Shown: piece after piece, positions 9,071-17,558 of the stretch
Numbering within the stretch: the first letter of the stretch is position 1
Layout of the letters: the number at the start of each line of letters is the position of its first letter
DNA from: Nocardia nova
Lineage (GTDB): Bacteria > Actinomycetota > Actinomycetes > Mycobacteriales > Mycobacteriaceae
Direction of reading: 5' to 3'
DNA: 64,000 nucleotides
Assembly (NCBI RefSeq): GCF_002933465.1
Contig: NZ_PSZE01000012.1
Span: 1 to 64,000, forward strand
Translations under genes and position numbers: made by a program
The notes under the pieces: generated by a model
What the model was told of the DNA's origin: nothing
The model's database searches: none
What the model saw: only the letters and a program-made list of their open reading frames with translations

Positions 9071-9997
9071 TCACAAGGTCAGCGCACGGTTGTCGACCAG
9101 CTTCTTGAAGTCCGAACCCGATTCGATCAGGCCCCATTTGAGCAGCCAGCGGTAGGTCTGGTCGAACTGTTCGGGTGCGTAGGGCTGCGGGTCGGCGAAG
9201 CGCAGTCGCCAGGTGCTGATGTCCGACTCATCCAGGCTGCCCAGGTCTTCGGGAATCTCGTCGGTGAAGTAGTGCAGGTATGGCGTGATGTCATCGTTGA
9301 TGTCGGCGACGGCCCGGCGGACAGCGCGGTCGATCGCGGCGTACACCTCGGGATCGACTGTCTCGTCGGCGATTTCGGCTCCGGCATAAAACGCCTCCGC
9401 GATCAGTCGGTACCCCTGCTTCAGCGCGAGGCTGATGAAGGGCTCCATCAGGGCCACGGCTTCGACGGTACCGTCGCGCAGCGCCTTGTATCGGTCGGCC
9501 GGACCTCCCACGTGTACGACCTTCAGTTCCTCGGGGTCGATGAAACCCTCGAGAGTCTGGATCGCGAGGTAATGGGAGCCGTGGTGGAAGTTCACGGCGA
9601 CCTGCTTGTTGCGCAGGCCTTGCGGGTGCAGGACATCGGAGTCCGGGCGCACGAAGATCGCCTGGCTGGCGATCGCCGCTCGCTGGGTCACGATCTGGCC
9701 GCCGCGACGCGAATCCTGCGCTCGCCGAACCTGTCCCCATTCGCAGGCGCGATAGAGCGAGACCTCTCCGTCTTCGAAGCCGCGGGACAGTCCCCCGAAC
9801 GAGCTCACCAGGTGATGATCTTCGATCGGCTTGACGCTGGCGTTGTAGGCGCCGGGAGCGACGAGTTCGAGGTCAACGCCCTCGTCGAGAAAGTAGCCCT
9901 TCTCGAGGCCGACCAGGTACGGGAGTGTGAAGATCGCCCCGGTTCGCACGCTGGTGATCTTCGGCAGGGGCGCCTTGGTGGTGTCGTCGGTGGTCAT
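9071..9997 (-). CDS. Binding-protein-like (NMT1/SsuA-fold) protein lacking a signal peptide
   Basis: 308 residues, start at ATG 9997 with GAAAGGAACG upstream. The N-terminus MTTDDTTKAPLPKITSV has no signal peptide or lipobox, yet the body is a periplasmic-binding-protein type II fold of the NMT1/SsuA/TauA class (LPYLVGLEKGYFLDEGVDLELV, GLRNKQVAVNFHHGS). Cytosolic members of this fold include enzymes such as the desulfinase DszB and pyrimidine synthase THI5, so a catalytic or sensing role is possible. It is last in the operon, and its ATG overlaps an alternative-frame TGA of the MFS gene. Substrate unknown. Confidence 0.75.
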   Translation of the reverse strand: MTTDDTTKAPLPKITSVRTGAIFTLPYLVGLEKGYFLDEGVDLELVAPGAYNASVKPIEDHHLVSSFGGLSRGFEDGEVSLYRACEWGQVRRAQDSRRGGQIVTQRAAIASQAIFVRPDSDVLHPQGLRNKQVAVNFHHGSHYLAIQTLEGFIDPEELKVVHVGGPADRYKALRDGTVEAVALMEPFISLALKQGYRLIAEAFYAGAEIADETVDPEVYAAIDRAVRRAVADINDDITPYLHYFTDEIPEDLGSLDESDISTWRLRFADPQPYAPEQFDQTYRWLLKWGLIESGSDFKKLVDNRALTL

Positions 9998-11453
9998 CGG
10001 ATCGTTCCTTTCGTGGGATGTTGCCGACCTCGGATGCGGTCGTGTTCGGGGTCGCGGCGAACCAGCGATTCGCTGCGAAGAGTGCGAGTACGCCCAGAAC
10101 TGCGGTGGCGGCGTAGGCCATTCGCATTCCGGAGGTGAAGTCGTGTGCGGAGACGGGGTTCGGCCGCGCGAGCAATCCCGCTACCGATACGGTCACCGCG
10201 CCGAGCGTGGCCGTGCCCAGATTCATGCCGACCTGCCGCGACGTGCTGGTGATCGCGCTCGCCGAGCCGGCGCGTTCGCGCGGCAGCGCGGCCACGGCCG
10301 AGGACGTCGAGGGCGGGTTCGCCATTCCCATCCCGATTCCCAGAAGGGCGAAAGGGACCAGTATCCAGCCGATAGGTGCTGTCGTCGATGCCGCGAGCGC
10401 CAGCGACACCATTGCGGTGATCAGGAAGAGGTAGGCGAGCAGGACGGGTCGTCGCGGACCGTGCCGGCCGAGCAGCACCCCGCAGACCTTCGCGGCGACG
10501 AGGGTGCCGGCGGTGAGCGGTAATGCCATCAGTCCGGCTTCCCACGGGGACAATCCACGCACTTGCTGGAGGTAGAGGGTGTTGACGAAGTTCATCCCGG
10601 TGAGACAGAAATAGGCGAACCCCGCCGTCAGCACGGCACCACGCAACTGCGGCCGATGGAATACGCGCAGGTCGAGCACCGGATCGGCGGCTCGCCTCTC
10701 CACCCACACCACGATCATCATCGACACCGCGGCCGCGATCACCGCTGCGATCGTTGGCGCCGACAGCCAGCCGGTGCGTGCGCCACCGGACAGCGCGAAG
10801 GTCATGCAGAACAGCGTCACGGCGATGGACACGTGACCGGCCGGATCGATCCGCCGCCGCAGCCGTGGCACCGGAGACTCCGGCACCCACCGCAGGCCGA
10901 TCGCGACGAGCGCCGCGAACGGCAGGCAGATGAGAAAGACACTGCGCCACCCGACGGCCGCGACCAGCACTCCGCCGATGATCGGCCCGACCGCAGTCGA
11001 TACGCCGGCGGTCGCGCTCCACGAACCCAGCGCTCTGCTGCGCGCGACCGAATCCTGGAACACCCCGGTGAGCAGCGAGATCGAGGCGGGAGTCATCAGA
11101 GACCCGCCGATGCCCTGTAGCACCCGCCACACGACGAGTTCGGCGAAGCCGGATGAGGCGAAGCAGAGCATAGAGGCGGCGCCGAACAGGATCACGCCGA
11201 TCCCGAAGATCCGCCGCGGACCGTAGCGGTCGGCGAGCGAGCCTCCGAGGAACAGTGTGCTGCCGCGAGCCAGAGCATTGGCCACCACGACCCACTGCAG
11301 ACCGGCCACGTCCAAGCCGAGATCCTGTTGCAGCGACGGTAGTGCGACGACGAGCGCGGAGGTGTCGAGGGAGGAGAGGAACAGACTCGAACAGCAGGCC
11401 AGCAGCGCGGTCCGTGGATATCGCACGGTCTGGGCGGCCTCCAAGGTACTCAA
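9873..11453 (-). CDS. MFS transporter, 14-helix DHA2-type
   Basis: 526 residues as read. The N-terminal FLSSLDTSALVVALPSLQQDL, the ADRYGPRR loop and the RVLQGIGGSLMTPASISLL motif C mark a drug:H+ antiporter of the DHA2 family, with about fourteen hydrophobic segments ending near ATAVLGVLALFAANRW. The ATG overlaps the stop of the lipoprotein gene (ATGA). The last roughly 45 residues are an out-of-frame copy of the downstream gene: this frame runs 125 bases into it, whereas another frame stops exactly at ATGA (9994-9997), suggesting a frameshift or very long overlap. It probably exports a product or toxic analogue of the compound handled by the operon. Confidence 0.82.
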   Translation of the reverse strand: MSTLEAAQTVRYPRTALLACCSSLFLSSLDTSALVVALPSLQQDLGLDVAGLQWVVVANALARGSTLFLGGSLADRYGPRRIFGIGVILFGAASMLCFASSGFAELVVWRVLQGIGGSLMTPASISLLTGVFQDSVARSRALGSWSATAGVSTAVGPIIGGVLVAAVGWRSVFLICLPFAALVAIGLRWVPESPVPRLRRRIDPAGHVSIAVTLFCMTFALSGGARTGWLSAPTIAAVIAAAVSMMIVVWVERRAADPVLDLRVFHRPQLRGAVLTAGFAYFCLTGMNFVNTLYLQQVRGLSPWEAGLMALPLTAGTLVAAKVCGVLLGRHGPRRPVLLAYLFLITAMVSLALAASTTAPIGWILVPFALLGIGMGMANPPSTSSAVAALPRERAGSASAITSTSRQVGMNLGTATLGAVTVSVAGLLARPNPVSAHDFTSGMRMAYAATAVLGVLALFAANRWFAATPNTTASEVGNIPRKERSDDHRRHHQGAPAEDHQRANRGDLHTPVPGRPREGLLSRRGR

Positions 11454-12523
11454 CTCAGGCTTTCGTAGACCGGCCGCTCCGTGGTGCGAGACAGCAGGCC
11501 GATCCGGAGGGCGACCTGGATCTGTTTGTCCATATTGGTGAACAGGCTTTGATCCCAGGTGGACGGATAGATGTCTCGGAGCCGCTCGGGCAACAACGCG
11601 ATGGCGGCCTCTTCCTTGGCGGGTATGCCGAATGCTTCATGGTGTTTCGCCAGCAATGAGGGATCAGAGGTGATCTTCGCGTTGACTTCCGAGCGCAGCG
11701 CGACGAATTTCGCGGCCGTATCGCGGTTGCGTTCCAACCACGGCCGGTTGAAGCCCGTACCGTTGAGAAAAAGCGGGTTCGAGTCCCCCGTTCCCCTCTG
11801 CCATAGCTCGGAGACGGTCGTGATCTGCCGGTTGCCCTGTGCGACAAGGCGAGTGGCGTTGGGTTCGATCGCGATGATCGCGTCGAGGTCGCCTCGTTCG
11901 TACAGGGCCAGGTTGGCGACCGGCTGGCCGGGGAAGATCCGGAACTCACGTTCGAAATTGATTCCGTTGACCGCCAAGGCCAGTGCGGCCGCCTTGTAGG
12001 TGTCCGAACCCGCGGGCTGGACACCGACGCGCTTACCTCGCAAATCCTCCACGGAACCGAATGCGCTGTCCGCGGGAACGATCCACCGTCCGTGGTTCCA
12101 GAGCTGTGGTCCCACGATCACCACATCGTGGCCGGAGATATTGGCCTCGGTGGCGCCGAGCGGTCCGAAGGCGAAGGTGTCGAGCAGACCGGTCAGCAAA
12201 TTCTCCTGCCCGGTGCCGACACCGCCGCCGCCGTTGCGGACCAGGCTGAGCCCGTACTTGGTCGCGAGCCCCGCCTCGTCGATGATCGGATCTGTCACTG
12301 CCCCTGCTGTCCCGGACTGCACGGCGCCGACCTTGATCGGTTGCAGCGGTTTGCCGTTCGCGTCGACCGCGGCGGTCGTGGTGTCACCACACGCGACGAG
12401 TAGCGAGGTCAGACCGAGCCCGCCGCCGATCAGCGCGGCGCCGGCTCGGAGAGCCTGCCGGCGGGTAACAGCGGGCCCTGAGGCCGATTCGCGAGTGAAT
12501 ATGTTGCCACGTGGTGCGGACAC
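11450..12523 (-). CDS. ABC-transporter substrate-binding lipoprotein (NitT/TauT type)
   Basis: 357 residues. The leader contains twin arginines (TRRQALRAG, residues 20-28), a hydrophobic stretch and the lipobox LLVAC with C45, so it is probably a Tat-exported lipoprotein anchored on the outer face of the membrane. The mature part follows the SsuA/TauA pattern (KVGAVQSGTAGAV, LRGKRVGVQPAGSDTYKA, LDAIIAIEPNAT). It supplies ligand to the permease/ATPase encoded just upstream (18-base gap). Such systems take up sulfonates, nitrate, taurine or aromatic acids; the ligand here is not determined. Confidence 0.83.
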   Translation of the reverse strand: MSAPRGNIFTRESASGPAVTRRQALRAGAALIGGGLGLTSLLVACGDTTTAAVDANGKPLQPIKVGAVQSGTAGAVTDPIIDEAGLATKYGLSLVRNGGGGVGTGQENLLTGLLDTFAFGPLGATEANISGHDVVIVGPQLWNHGRWIVPADSAFGSVEDLRGKRVGVQPAGSDTYKAAALALAVNGINFEREFRIFPGQPVANLALYERGDLDAIIAIEPNATRLVAQGNRQITTVSELWQRGTGDSNPLFLNGTGFNRPWLERNRDTAAKFVALRSEVNAKITSDPSLLAKHHEAFGIPAKEEAAIALLPERLRDIYPSTWDQSLFTNMDKQIQVALRIGLLSRTTERPVYESLS

Positions 12524-12541
12524 GGGTTTCCCGTTTCTGGA

Positions 12542-13270
12542 TCAGGAGAGATGGGTGATGATGTCGCGATGCAGGTCGAACAAGGTGGAGTCCTCGGTCG
12601 ATCTCGGACGGGGGATTGTGACGCGGATGTCCTGCACGATTCGCGCCGGGCGGTCGGCGAGCACGACGATCCGGTCGGACAGGAAAGCCGCTTCGAGCGT
12701 GTTGTGGGTGACCAGCAATCCGGTGACGGAGCGTTCGGTGAGCAAGGTCTGCAACAGAAGTCGCAACTTGCGGCTCGTGAGTTCGTCGAGCGCGCTGAAC
12801 GGTTCGTCGAAGAGGATGATGTCCGGATCGACGGCGAACGCCCTTGCCACCGCCGCCCGCTGGCGCTGCCCACCGGACAGGACCGAGGGGTAGGCTTCGG
12901 AGTATTCGCTCAAGCCGACCGCGTCGATGATGTCCGGCACGGCGGCTACGCTCTGACCGGCCGATTTCGCGGCGATTTCGATATTCTTGGCGACGCTGAG
13001 CCAGTCCAGAAGCCGCGGCTGCTGAAAGACCATTCCCGTACGGGCCGGCGCGGCATTCGCGCCTACCCGGATCACGCCGCTGTCTGCTGTCTCGAGTCCG
13101 GCCACCAAATGCAGCAGCGTCGTTTTGCCGGTGCCCGATGCGCCCACCAGGGATACGAGCTCACCCGGCGCCACCTCTAGCGAGAAGTCCTCGAAGACCG
13201 TCTGGACGGTGTTGTTCTTCTTGCTCACAAAGGACTTGGAGATGTTGCGAAGTCCGATTCCGGCGCTCAT
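12542..13270 (-). CDS. ABC-transporter ATPase (SsuB/TauB type)
   Basis: 242 residues from ATG 13270, which overlaps the permease stop as ATGA; a longer open frame upstream is the shadow of the permease gene. Walker A GASGTGKT, Q-loop MVFQQPRLLDW, signature LSGGQRQR, Walker B IILFDEP and the H-loop VTHN are all intact. It powers uptake with the permease upstream and the lipoprotein downstream. Confidence 0.9.
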   Translation of the reverse strand: MSAGIGLRNISKSFVSKKNNTVQTVFEDFSLEVAPGELVSLVGASGTGKTTLLHLVAGLETADSGVIRVGANAAPARTGMVFQQPRLLDWLSVAKNIEIAAKSAGQSVAAVPDIIDAVGLSEYSEAYPSVLSGGQRQRAAVARAFAVDPDIILFDEPFSALDELTSRKLRLLLQTLLTERSVTGLLVTHNTLEAAFLSDRIVVLADRPARIVQDIRVTIPRPRSTEDSTLFDLHRDIITHLS

Positions 13271-14112
13271 ACCGCGGACTCCTTGCGCCAGCGAGACACT
13301 CGTCGTTCCAGCGTCTGGAGGATGCCGTACTCGATCGCCGTCATGACGAGCGCGAAGGCGATGGTCCAGGCGAGTACCGAGGCCACATTGTGGTTGGAGA
13401 ACTCCAGGTTGAGTTGATATCCGACGCCGTCGGCCATGCCGAATATCTCGACCAGCACGATCACCTTCCAGGCCAGGGCTATTCCCAGCCGCGCGCCGGT
13501 GAACAGCGACGGCGCCAGGGCAGGCAGCCAGATTCGCCGCAGGCGCGTCCACACGCTGAAGTGGTACACATGGGCCATCTCGTGCAACTGAGGGTCGACA
13601 TCGCGGACGCCCTGCGTGATGTTGACGATCAGCGCGGGTGCGGCCGCGAGAGCCACGGCCAGGATCGGATTGACGACGCTGATGCCGAACCAGATCACGC
13701 ACAGCAGTGCCTTCACCAAACCCGGCGTCGCCAACCCCAACAACACCGCGGGCTCGAGAAAACGCCGCACATATGTGTTGCGCCCCATGGCGATTCCGAG
13801 GATCACGGCGACGACGAAGGCCACCGCGAATCCGAGGAGTACGCGTGTCAGGGTCACCTCGAGATTCGCCCACAGCGAACCACCCCGCCACAGTTCCACC
13901 AACTCGTCGCCGATCGAGCCGAGCGATGGCATCAGCGGGGTGTCCCACCGTGCAGCCATGACATTCCATCCCACCGCGAGCAGGATGACCAGCGCCAACG
14001 GGGGAGCAACCACCCCGAGCAGGGCGGTAGCACGCGAGCGGGTGGTGGGTCGGCGGATGGAAGGCGTTCGCCCCGTTGGTTCGGCCTTGGGGTCAGCACT
14101 CAGCACGGTCAT
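13267..14112 (-). CDS. ABC-transporter permease (SsuC/TauC type)
   Basis: 281 residues with about six membrane helices beginning near residue 30. The cytoplasmic coupling loop EMAHVYHFSVWTRLRRIWLPALAP is the EAA-type motif that docks on the ATPase. It is the first structural gene of the left-running operon, 153 bases after the MarR stop. BPD_transp_1 family; it probably works as a homodimer. Confidence 0.88.
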   Translation of the reverse strand: MTVLSADPKAEPTGRTPSIRRPTTRSRATALLGVVAPPLALVILLAVGWNVMAARWDTPLMPSLGSIGDELVELWRGGSLWANLEVTLTRVLLGFAVAFVVAVILGIAMGRNTYVRRFLEPAVLLGLATPGLVKALLCVIWFGISVVNPILAVALAAAPALIVNITQGVRDVDPQLHEMAHVYHFSVWTRLRRIWLPALAPSLFTGARLGIALAWKVIVLVEIFGMADGVGYQLNLEFSNHNVASVLAWTIAFALVMTAIEYGILQTLERRVSRWRKESAV

Positions 14113-14265
14113 GTGAATCCGTTCGATCGGCCGGTGACGTGGATGCGTTGTCGGCGGAGCGGGGTGTGAATTGGGTGCCGGGCCTGCACCCGCCCGATGC
14201 GGGTCCGGAAGCCGGATCGACCAGATGCGCAGGCGCCGAGGCGATTCGACACTCGCGCCAATGGG

Positions 14266-14730
14266 TTACGGCCGGTGCGGCCTCGTCGCCGACGCGAGAA
14301 ATTCCAGCCCGTCGCCGAGCGCGACGATCGTGGCCAGTTGCTCGGGTGGGAGCGTCGCGATCCGGTCCAGGATGATCTCGGTCAGTTGCCGGCGGCTGCG
14401 CATGAACAGCTCGCGGCCGGATTCGGTCACCTCGATCAAGTTGACCCGCGCGTCCGTATCCGAGGCCCGTCGGACGACGTCTCCGCATTCCTCGAGCTTG
14501 CGGACCGTCCGCGATACGCTCGCCGGATCCACCCCCTCGTGTGCCGCGAGTTCGGACATCGACAGCGGTCCGAATTTGACGATCGCCGCGAGAGCGCTGC
14601 GCGCGGACTGGTTGATTCCCGCACGGTCCATCATCCGGAATTGCCGTGCCACTTGAATGAGCGCGACCTGTACCCGCTCCACCGCCGCCACGAGTTCCTC
14701 GGGGGTGGTCGGCGAGTCGGGCGAGGGCAT
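14266..14730 (-). CDS. MarR-family transcriptional regulator
   Basis: 154 residues with the winged helix-turn-helix at about 45-110 (LSMSELAAHEGVDPASVSRTVRKLEECGDV, then the wing RRASDTDARVNLIEVTESG). It lies just upstream of and co-oriented with the uptake operon, so it most likely represses that operon or is co-transcribed with it. The N-terminal and C-terminal helices needed for dimerisation are present. The ligand is presumably the imported compound or a metabolite of it. Confidence 0.85.
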   Translation of the reverse strand: MPSPDSPTTPEELVAAVERVQVALIQVARQFRMMDRAGINQSARSALAAIVKFGPLSMSELAAHEGVDPASVSRTVRKLEECGDVVRRASDTDARVNLIEVTESGRELFMRSRRQLTEIILDRIATLPPEQLATIVALGDGLEFLASATRPHRP

Positions 14731-14845
14731 CGGCAGATCCTTCGGGTAGAGGCGTCCCGGATGGGATGACCTGCCACATTGTCGTCATCGTGCAGGTTCC
14801 CTTCGCTCGCAGGTGGCCGGATCTCACTGGAACCGGCGGCGAAAG

Positions 14846-14869
14846 ATTAACAACAGTCAAGTAATAATC
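14846..14869 (-). promoter_or_regulatory. AT-rich tract, possible MarR-gene promoter/operator
   Basis: This is the most AT-rich stretch in the 578-base gap upstream of the MarR start. On the minus strand it reads through TTGACT and TTGTTAATC, giving a candidate -35 hexamer about 125 bases before the MarR ATG. No convincing -10 hexamer at 17-base spacing was found. Confidence 0.3.
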
Positions 14870-15230
14870 CGCTGTGGTCGGCGTGTGGGAAGGTTTGATC
14901 ACCTCCCGTAGCCACTGCTCCGGGAATCAACATCGCCCCAGCTGGGGACAGCTTTTTCGGGATGTGGTTCGGTTGCTCGTCAGGCGTTGCGATCTGAGCG
15001 ATTCAAATGTTCGGCACGGCTGCCGGACACTTGCCTACCGTCGCTCCGACATCGCCGCCGACGCCCCTCGCCCGGCTCGGATCGGGTAGCGCCGATGTCA
15101 TCGACCACGATGGTCTGCTGGTAAGCGCATATTGCAGGCGGAAGTAGCCGCACTCGAGCTGGACGTTGTTCGGCTCTGCGATCGCCACCTGCAGCTCCGC
15201 CGCCGGCGCACCGTGTCGCGTCTCGCCCTC

Positions 15231-15250
15231 ATCGGGACTTTGTTCTCTTC
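15231..15250 (+). promoter_or_regulatory. DosR-box-like sequence upstream of the Hrp1 homologue
   Basis: ATCGGGACTTTGTTCTCTTC. The left half TCGGGACTTT matches the mycobacterial DosR/DevR consensus TTSGGGACTWWAGTCCCSAA closely; the right half is weak. It is 59 bases before the start of a gene whose mycobacterial counterpart (Rv2626c) is a DosR-regulon member. Confidence 0.5.
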
Positions 15251-15308
15251 CGCCCCTCCTTGCATCGGTGGAGGGTGGAGAACTGCCGATACTCGAAGGG
15301 AGAAACCG

Positions 15309-15728
15309 ATGACCACTGCCAAGCAAATCATGCATGAGGGTGCAACGTGGGTCTCACGGACCGATACCGTCGAGCACGCCGCCCGGCTCATGCGCCGGCT
15401 CGACGTCGGAGTTCTACCGGTCAGCGATGAGAACGAGCGGCTGTGCGGAATCATCACCGACCGCGACATCGTGGTGAAATGTCTCGCGACCGGGGGTGAT
15501 CCGGCCACGGCGACATGCGCCTCCCTGTGTGAAGGGACGCCACGGTGGGTGGACGCCGACACGGATGTCCGGGCCGTTCTGCACGAACTGGAAGAGCGCC
15601 GGATCAAGCGCCTACCGGTGATCGAGAACAAGCGGCTGGTCGGCATGATCAGCGAAGCCGACATCGCGCGCCACCTCAGCGACGACGAGATCGCGAAATT
15701 CGTCGAAGGCGTCTACGCGGGCACCTGA
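15309..15728 (+). CDS. hrp1: CBS-domain protein, hypoxic response protein 1 (Hrp1)-like
   Basis: 139 residues from ATG 15309 (GGGAGAAACCG upstream). Two CBS domains span about 8-63 and 73-128; the framework MTTAKQIM, DRDIVVKCLA and RLVGMISEADIARHL follows M. tuberculosis Hrp1 (Rv2626c) over its full length. Hrp1 is a dimeric cytosolic or secreted protein of unclear biochemical role, strongly induced by hypoxia and nitric oxide through DosR. The ribonucleotide reductase gene follows after 12 bases, so the two are probably co-transcribed. Confidence 0.85.
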   Translation: MTTAKQIMHEGATWVSRTDTVEHAARLMRRLDVGVLPVSDENERLCGIITDRDIVVKCLATGGDPATATCASLCEGTPRWVDADTDVRAVLHELEERRIKRLPVIENKRLVGMISEADIARHLSDDEIAKFVEGVYAGT

Positions 15729-15740
15729 CGGCAGCGCACG

Positions 15741-17528
15741 GTGCCTGAGGATACCGGCGTCGTCGACGACCTCGGATTGTCGCCGGCGGCCCTGGCAACG
15801 GTCGCCGAACGGTACCTGCGGCGCGATGCGCGGGGCAGAATCTGTGAGTCGCCGGGCGGGATGATGGATCGGGTCGCTCGGTTCGTCGCCGGCGCGGAGG
15901 ACGCTTACCGGGCCGGTAGCAGCGAATACTGGGCGCAGCGGTTCGCCCCACTGCTGCGCAGCCGCGAGTTCCTTCCGAATTCTCCGACGTTGATGAACGC
16001 CGGCACCGGGGACGGGGTTCTCTCCGGCTGCTTCGTCCTGCCACTGGAGGATTCGCTCGACTCCATCTTCACCACGCTGCGCACCGCCGCACTCCTGCAT
16101 CGCTCGGGTGCCGGGACGGGATTCGCGTTCTCACATCTGCGCCCGCGCGGCTCGCGGATATCGACAGGAGGGTCGGCCAGCGGTCCGGTCTCGTTCATTC
16201 ACCTGTTCGATACGGCGGCCCGGGTGATCCGTCTGGGCGGGCGGCGCCGGGCCGCCAACATGGCGGTGCTGCACGTCCGTCACCCGGATATCCGGGAGTT
16301 CGTGCACGCGAAGAGTGATACGACCGTGCTCCCGACGTTCAACCTGTCGGTGGCGGTGACCGACGAGTTCATGCGCGCGGCCGCCGAGGACCGCGCTCAC
16401 CGCCTGATCGACCCCCACACCGGCACGACCGTCCAGGAGGTGTCGGCACGAGGTCTGCTGGCTGACATCGCCGAACAGGCCTGGCGCACCGGAGAGCCGG
16501 GCGTCCTGTTCCTGGATGCCGTCGCCCGAGCCGATCCTCTTCCCGAACTGGGTCCACTGGAGGCGACCAACCCGTGCGGCGAGGTCCCGCTCGCACCGTA
16601 CGAATCCTGCAATCTCGGATCGGTCTGCCTGCCCCGACTCCTCGACGGCGACCACATCGACGAGGAACGCCTCGCCCGCGTGGTGCGTGAGGGTGTGCGC
16701 TTTCTCGACGACGTCATCGACGTCGCGGAGTATCCTGTGCCCGAACTCGGGGCCGCCGCACGCGCCACCCGAAAAATCGGCCTCGGCATCATGGGTCTGG
16801 CGGAAACACTTGCCGCACTCGACTTTCCGTATGACAGCGCGGCCGCAGTGGCTTTCACGGATCGATTGATGTCGCGCATCGCGCGGTGGGGACGGACCGC
16901 GTCCCAGGAACTCGCCGCCGAGCGGGGGGCATTCCCGCTGTTCGAACGGAGCATCCCGGCCCGGCAGAACGCGCCGCCGGTGCGCAATGCGCAGGTCACC
17001 TCCATCGCACCGACCGGAACCATATCCCTGATCGCCGGGGTGAGCGCGGGGATCGAGCCGCTGTTCGCGCTGGCCTACACACGCCATCTGATCGGTCGGC
17101 AATTCGATTGTGTCGAACCGCTTTTCGAGCAGGCCGCCATCGAACGCGGAGTCTGGTCGGAGGCGGTGGCGGCCGAGGTCGCCGCGACGGGTACCGCGGG
17201 CGCGAACCTTCCTGCCGATCTCCGTCGCCGGTTCCGCACGGCGCATCAGATCGCGCCGGTCTGGCATGTGCGTATGCAGACCGCGGTGCAGCGCCATACC
17301 GACGCCGCGGTCGCAAAAACCGTCAACATGGCGCCGGAATCGTCCGTCGCCGACGTCGAAGCCGTCTTCACGGAGGCGTGGCGGGCGGGAAACAAGGGTG
17401 TCACGGTGTATCGCTCCGGCAGCAGACCGGATCAGGTGCTGCGGTACCCGGAGGCGAGCAACGACACGGCTGTCATCGTGCACGGTGCGTACGGCGGAGG
17501 CACCGCGGTTCCGGAGCGCAGCGCGTGA
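15741..17528 (+). CDS. nrdZ: Adenosylcobalamin-dependent (class II) ribonucleotide reductase
   Basis: 595 residues from GTG 15741, with a weak ribosome-binding site consistent with coupling to hrp1. Active-site residues are intact: C97 in SGCFVLP and the NPCGE motif (277-281) with thiyl-radical C279 and its partner C290 in YESCNLGS. It reduces ribonucleotides without oxygen, like Rv0570 (nrdZ), another DosR-regulon gene. The C-terminus ends AYGGGTAVPERSA shortly after the GNKGVTVYRSGS motif and has no cysteine pair, whereas many class II enzymes carry one to re-reduce the active site. The tail may therefore be shortened or reduced externally. Confidence 0.85.
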   Translation: MPEDTGVVDDLGLSPAALATVAERYLRRDARGRICESPGGMMDRVARFVAGAEDAYRAGSSEYWAQRFAPLLRSREFLPNSPTLMNAGTGDGVLSGCFVLPLEDSLDSIFTTLRTAALLHRSGAGTGFAFSHLRPRGSRISTGGSASGPVSFIHLFDTAARVIRLGGRRRAANMAVLHVRHPDIREFVHAKSDTTVLPTFNLSVAVTDEFMRAAAEDRAHRLIDPHTGTTVQEVSARGLLADIAEQAWRTGEPGVLFLDAVARADPLPELGPLEATNPCGEVPLAPYESCNLGSVCLPRLLDGDHIDEERLARVVREGVRFLDDVIDVAEYPVPELGAAARATRKIGLGIMGLAETLAALDFPYDSAAAVAFTDRLMSRIARWGRTASQELAAERGAFPLFERSIPARQNAPPVRNAQVTSIAPTGTISLIAGVSAGIEPLFALAYTRHLIGRQFDCVEPLFEQAAIERGVWSEAVAAEVAATGTAGANLPADLRRRFRTAHQIAPVWHVRMQTAVQRHTDAAVAKTVNMAPESSVADVEAVFTEAWRAGNKGVTVYRSGSRPDQVLRYPEASNDTAVIVHGAYGGGTAVPERSA

Positions 17529-17558
17529 TGCTCGAAGGAGTTCGACTGTCCCGTGGGC

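Larger units (their letters stand above)
14731..15308. other. Intergenic region between MarR and the stress island
   Basis: It holds the MarR upstream region on the left and the promoter region of the Hrp1-like gene on the right, including the DosR-box-like site at 15231. No protein-coding frame in between shows family character. Confidence 0.5.

Noticed and set aside
11777..11790. GGTTCGAGTCCCCC, resembling a tRNA T-arm and acceptor end
   Set aside because: It lies inside the well-supported binding-lipoprotein gene, and no matching anticodon or D arm could be built around it.
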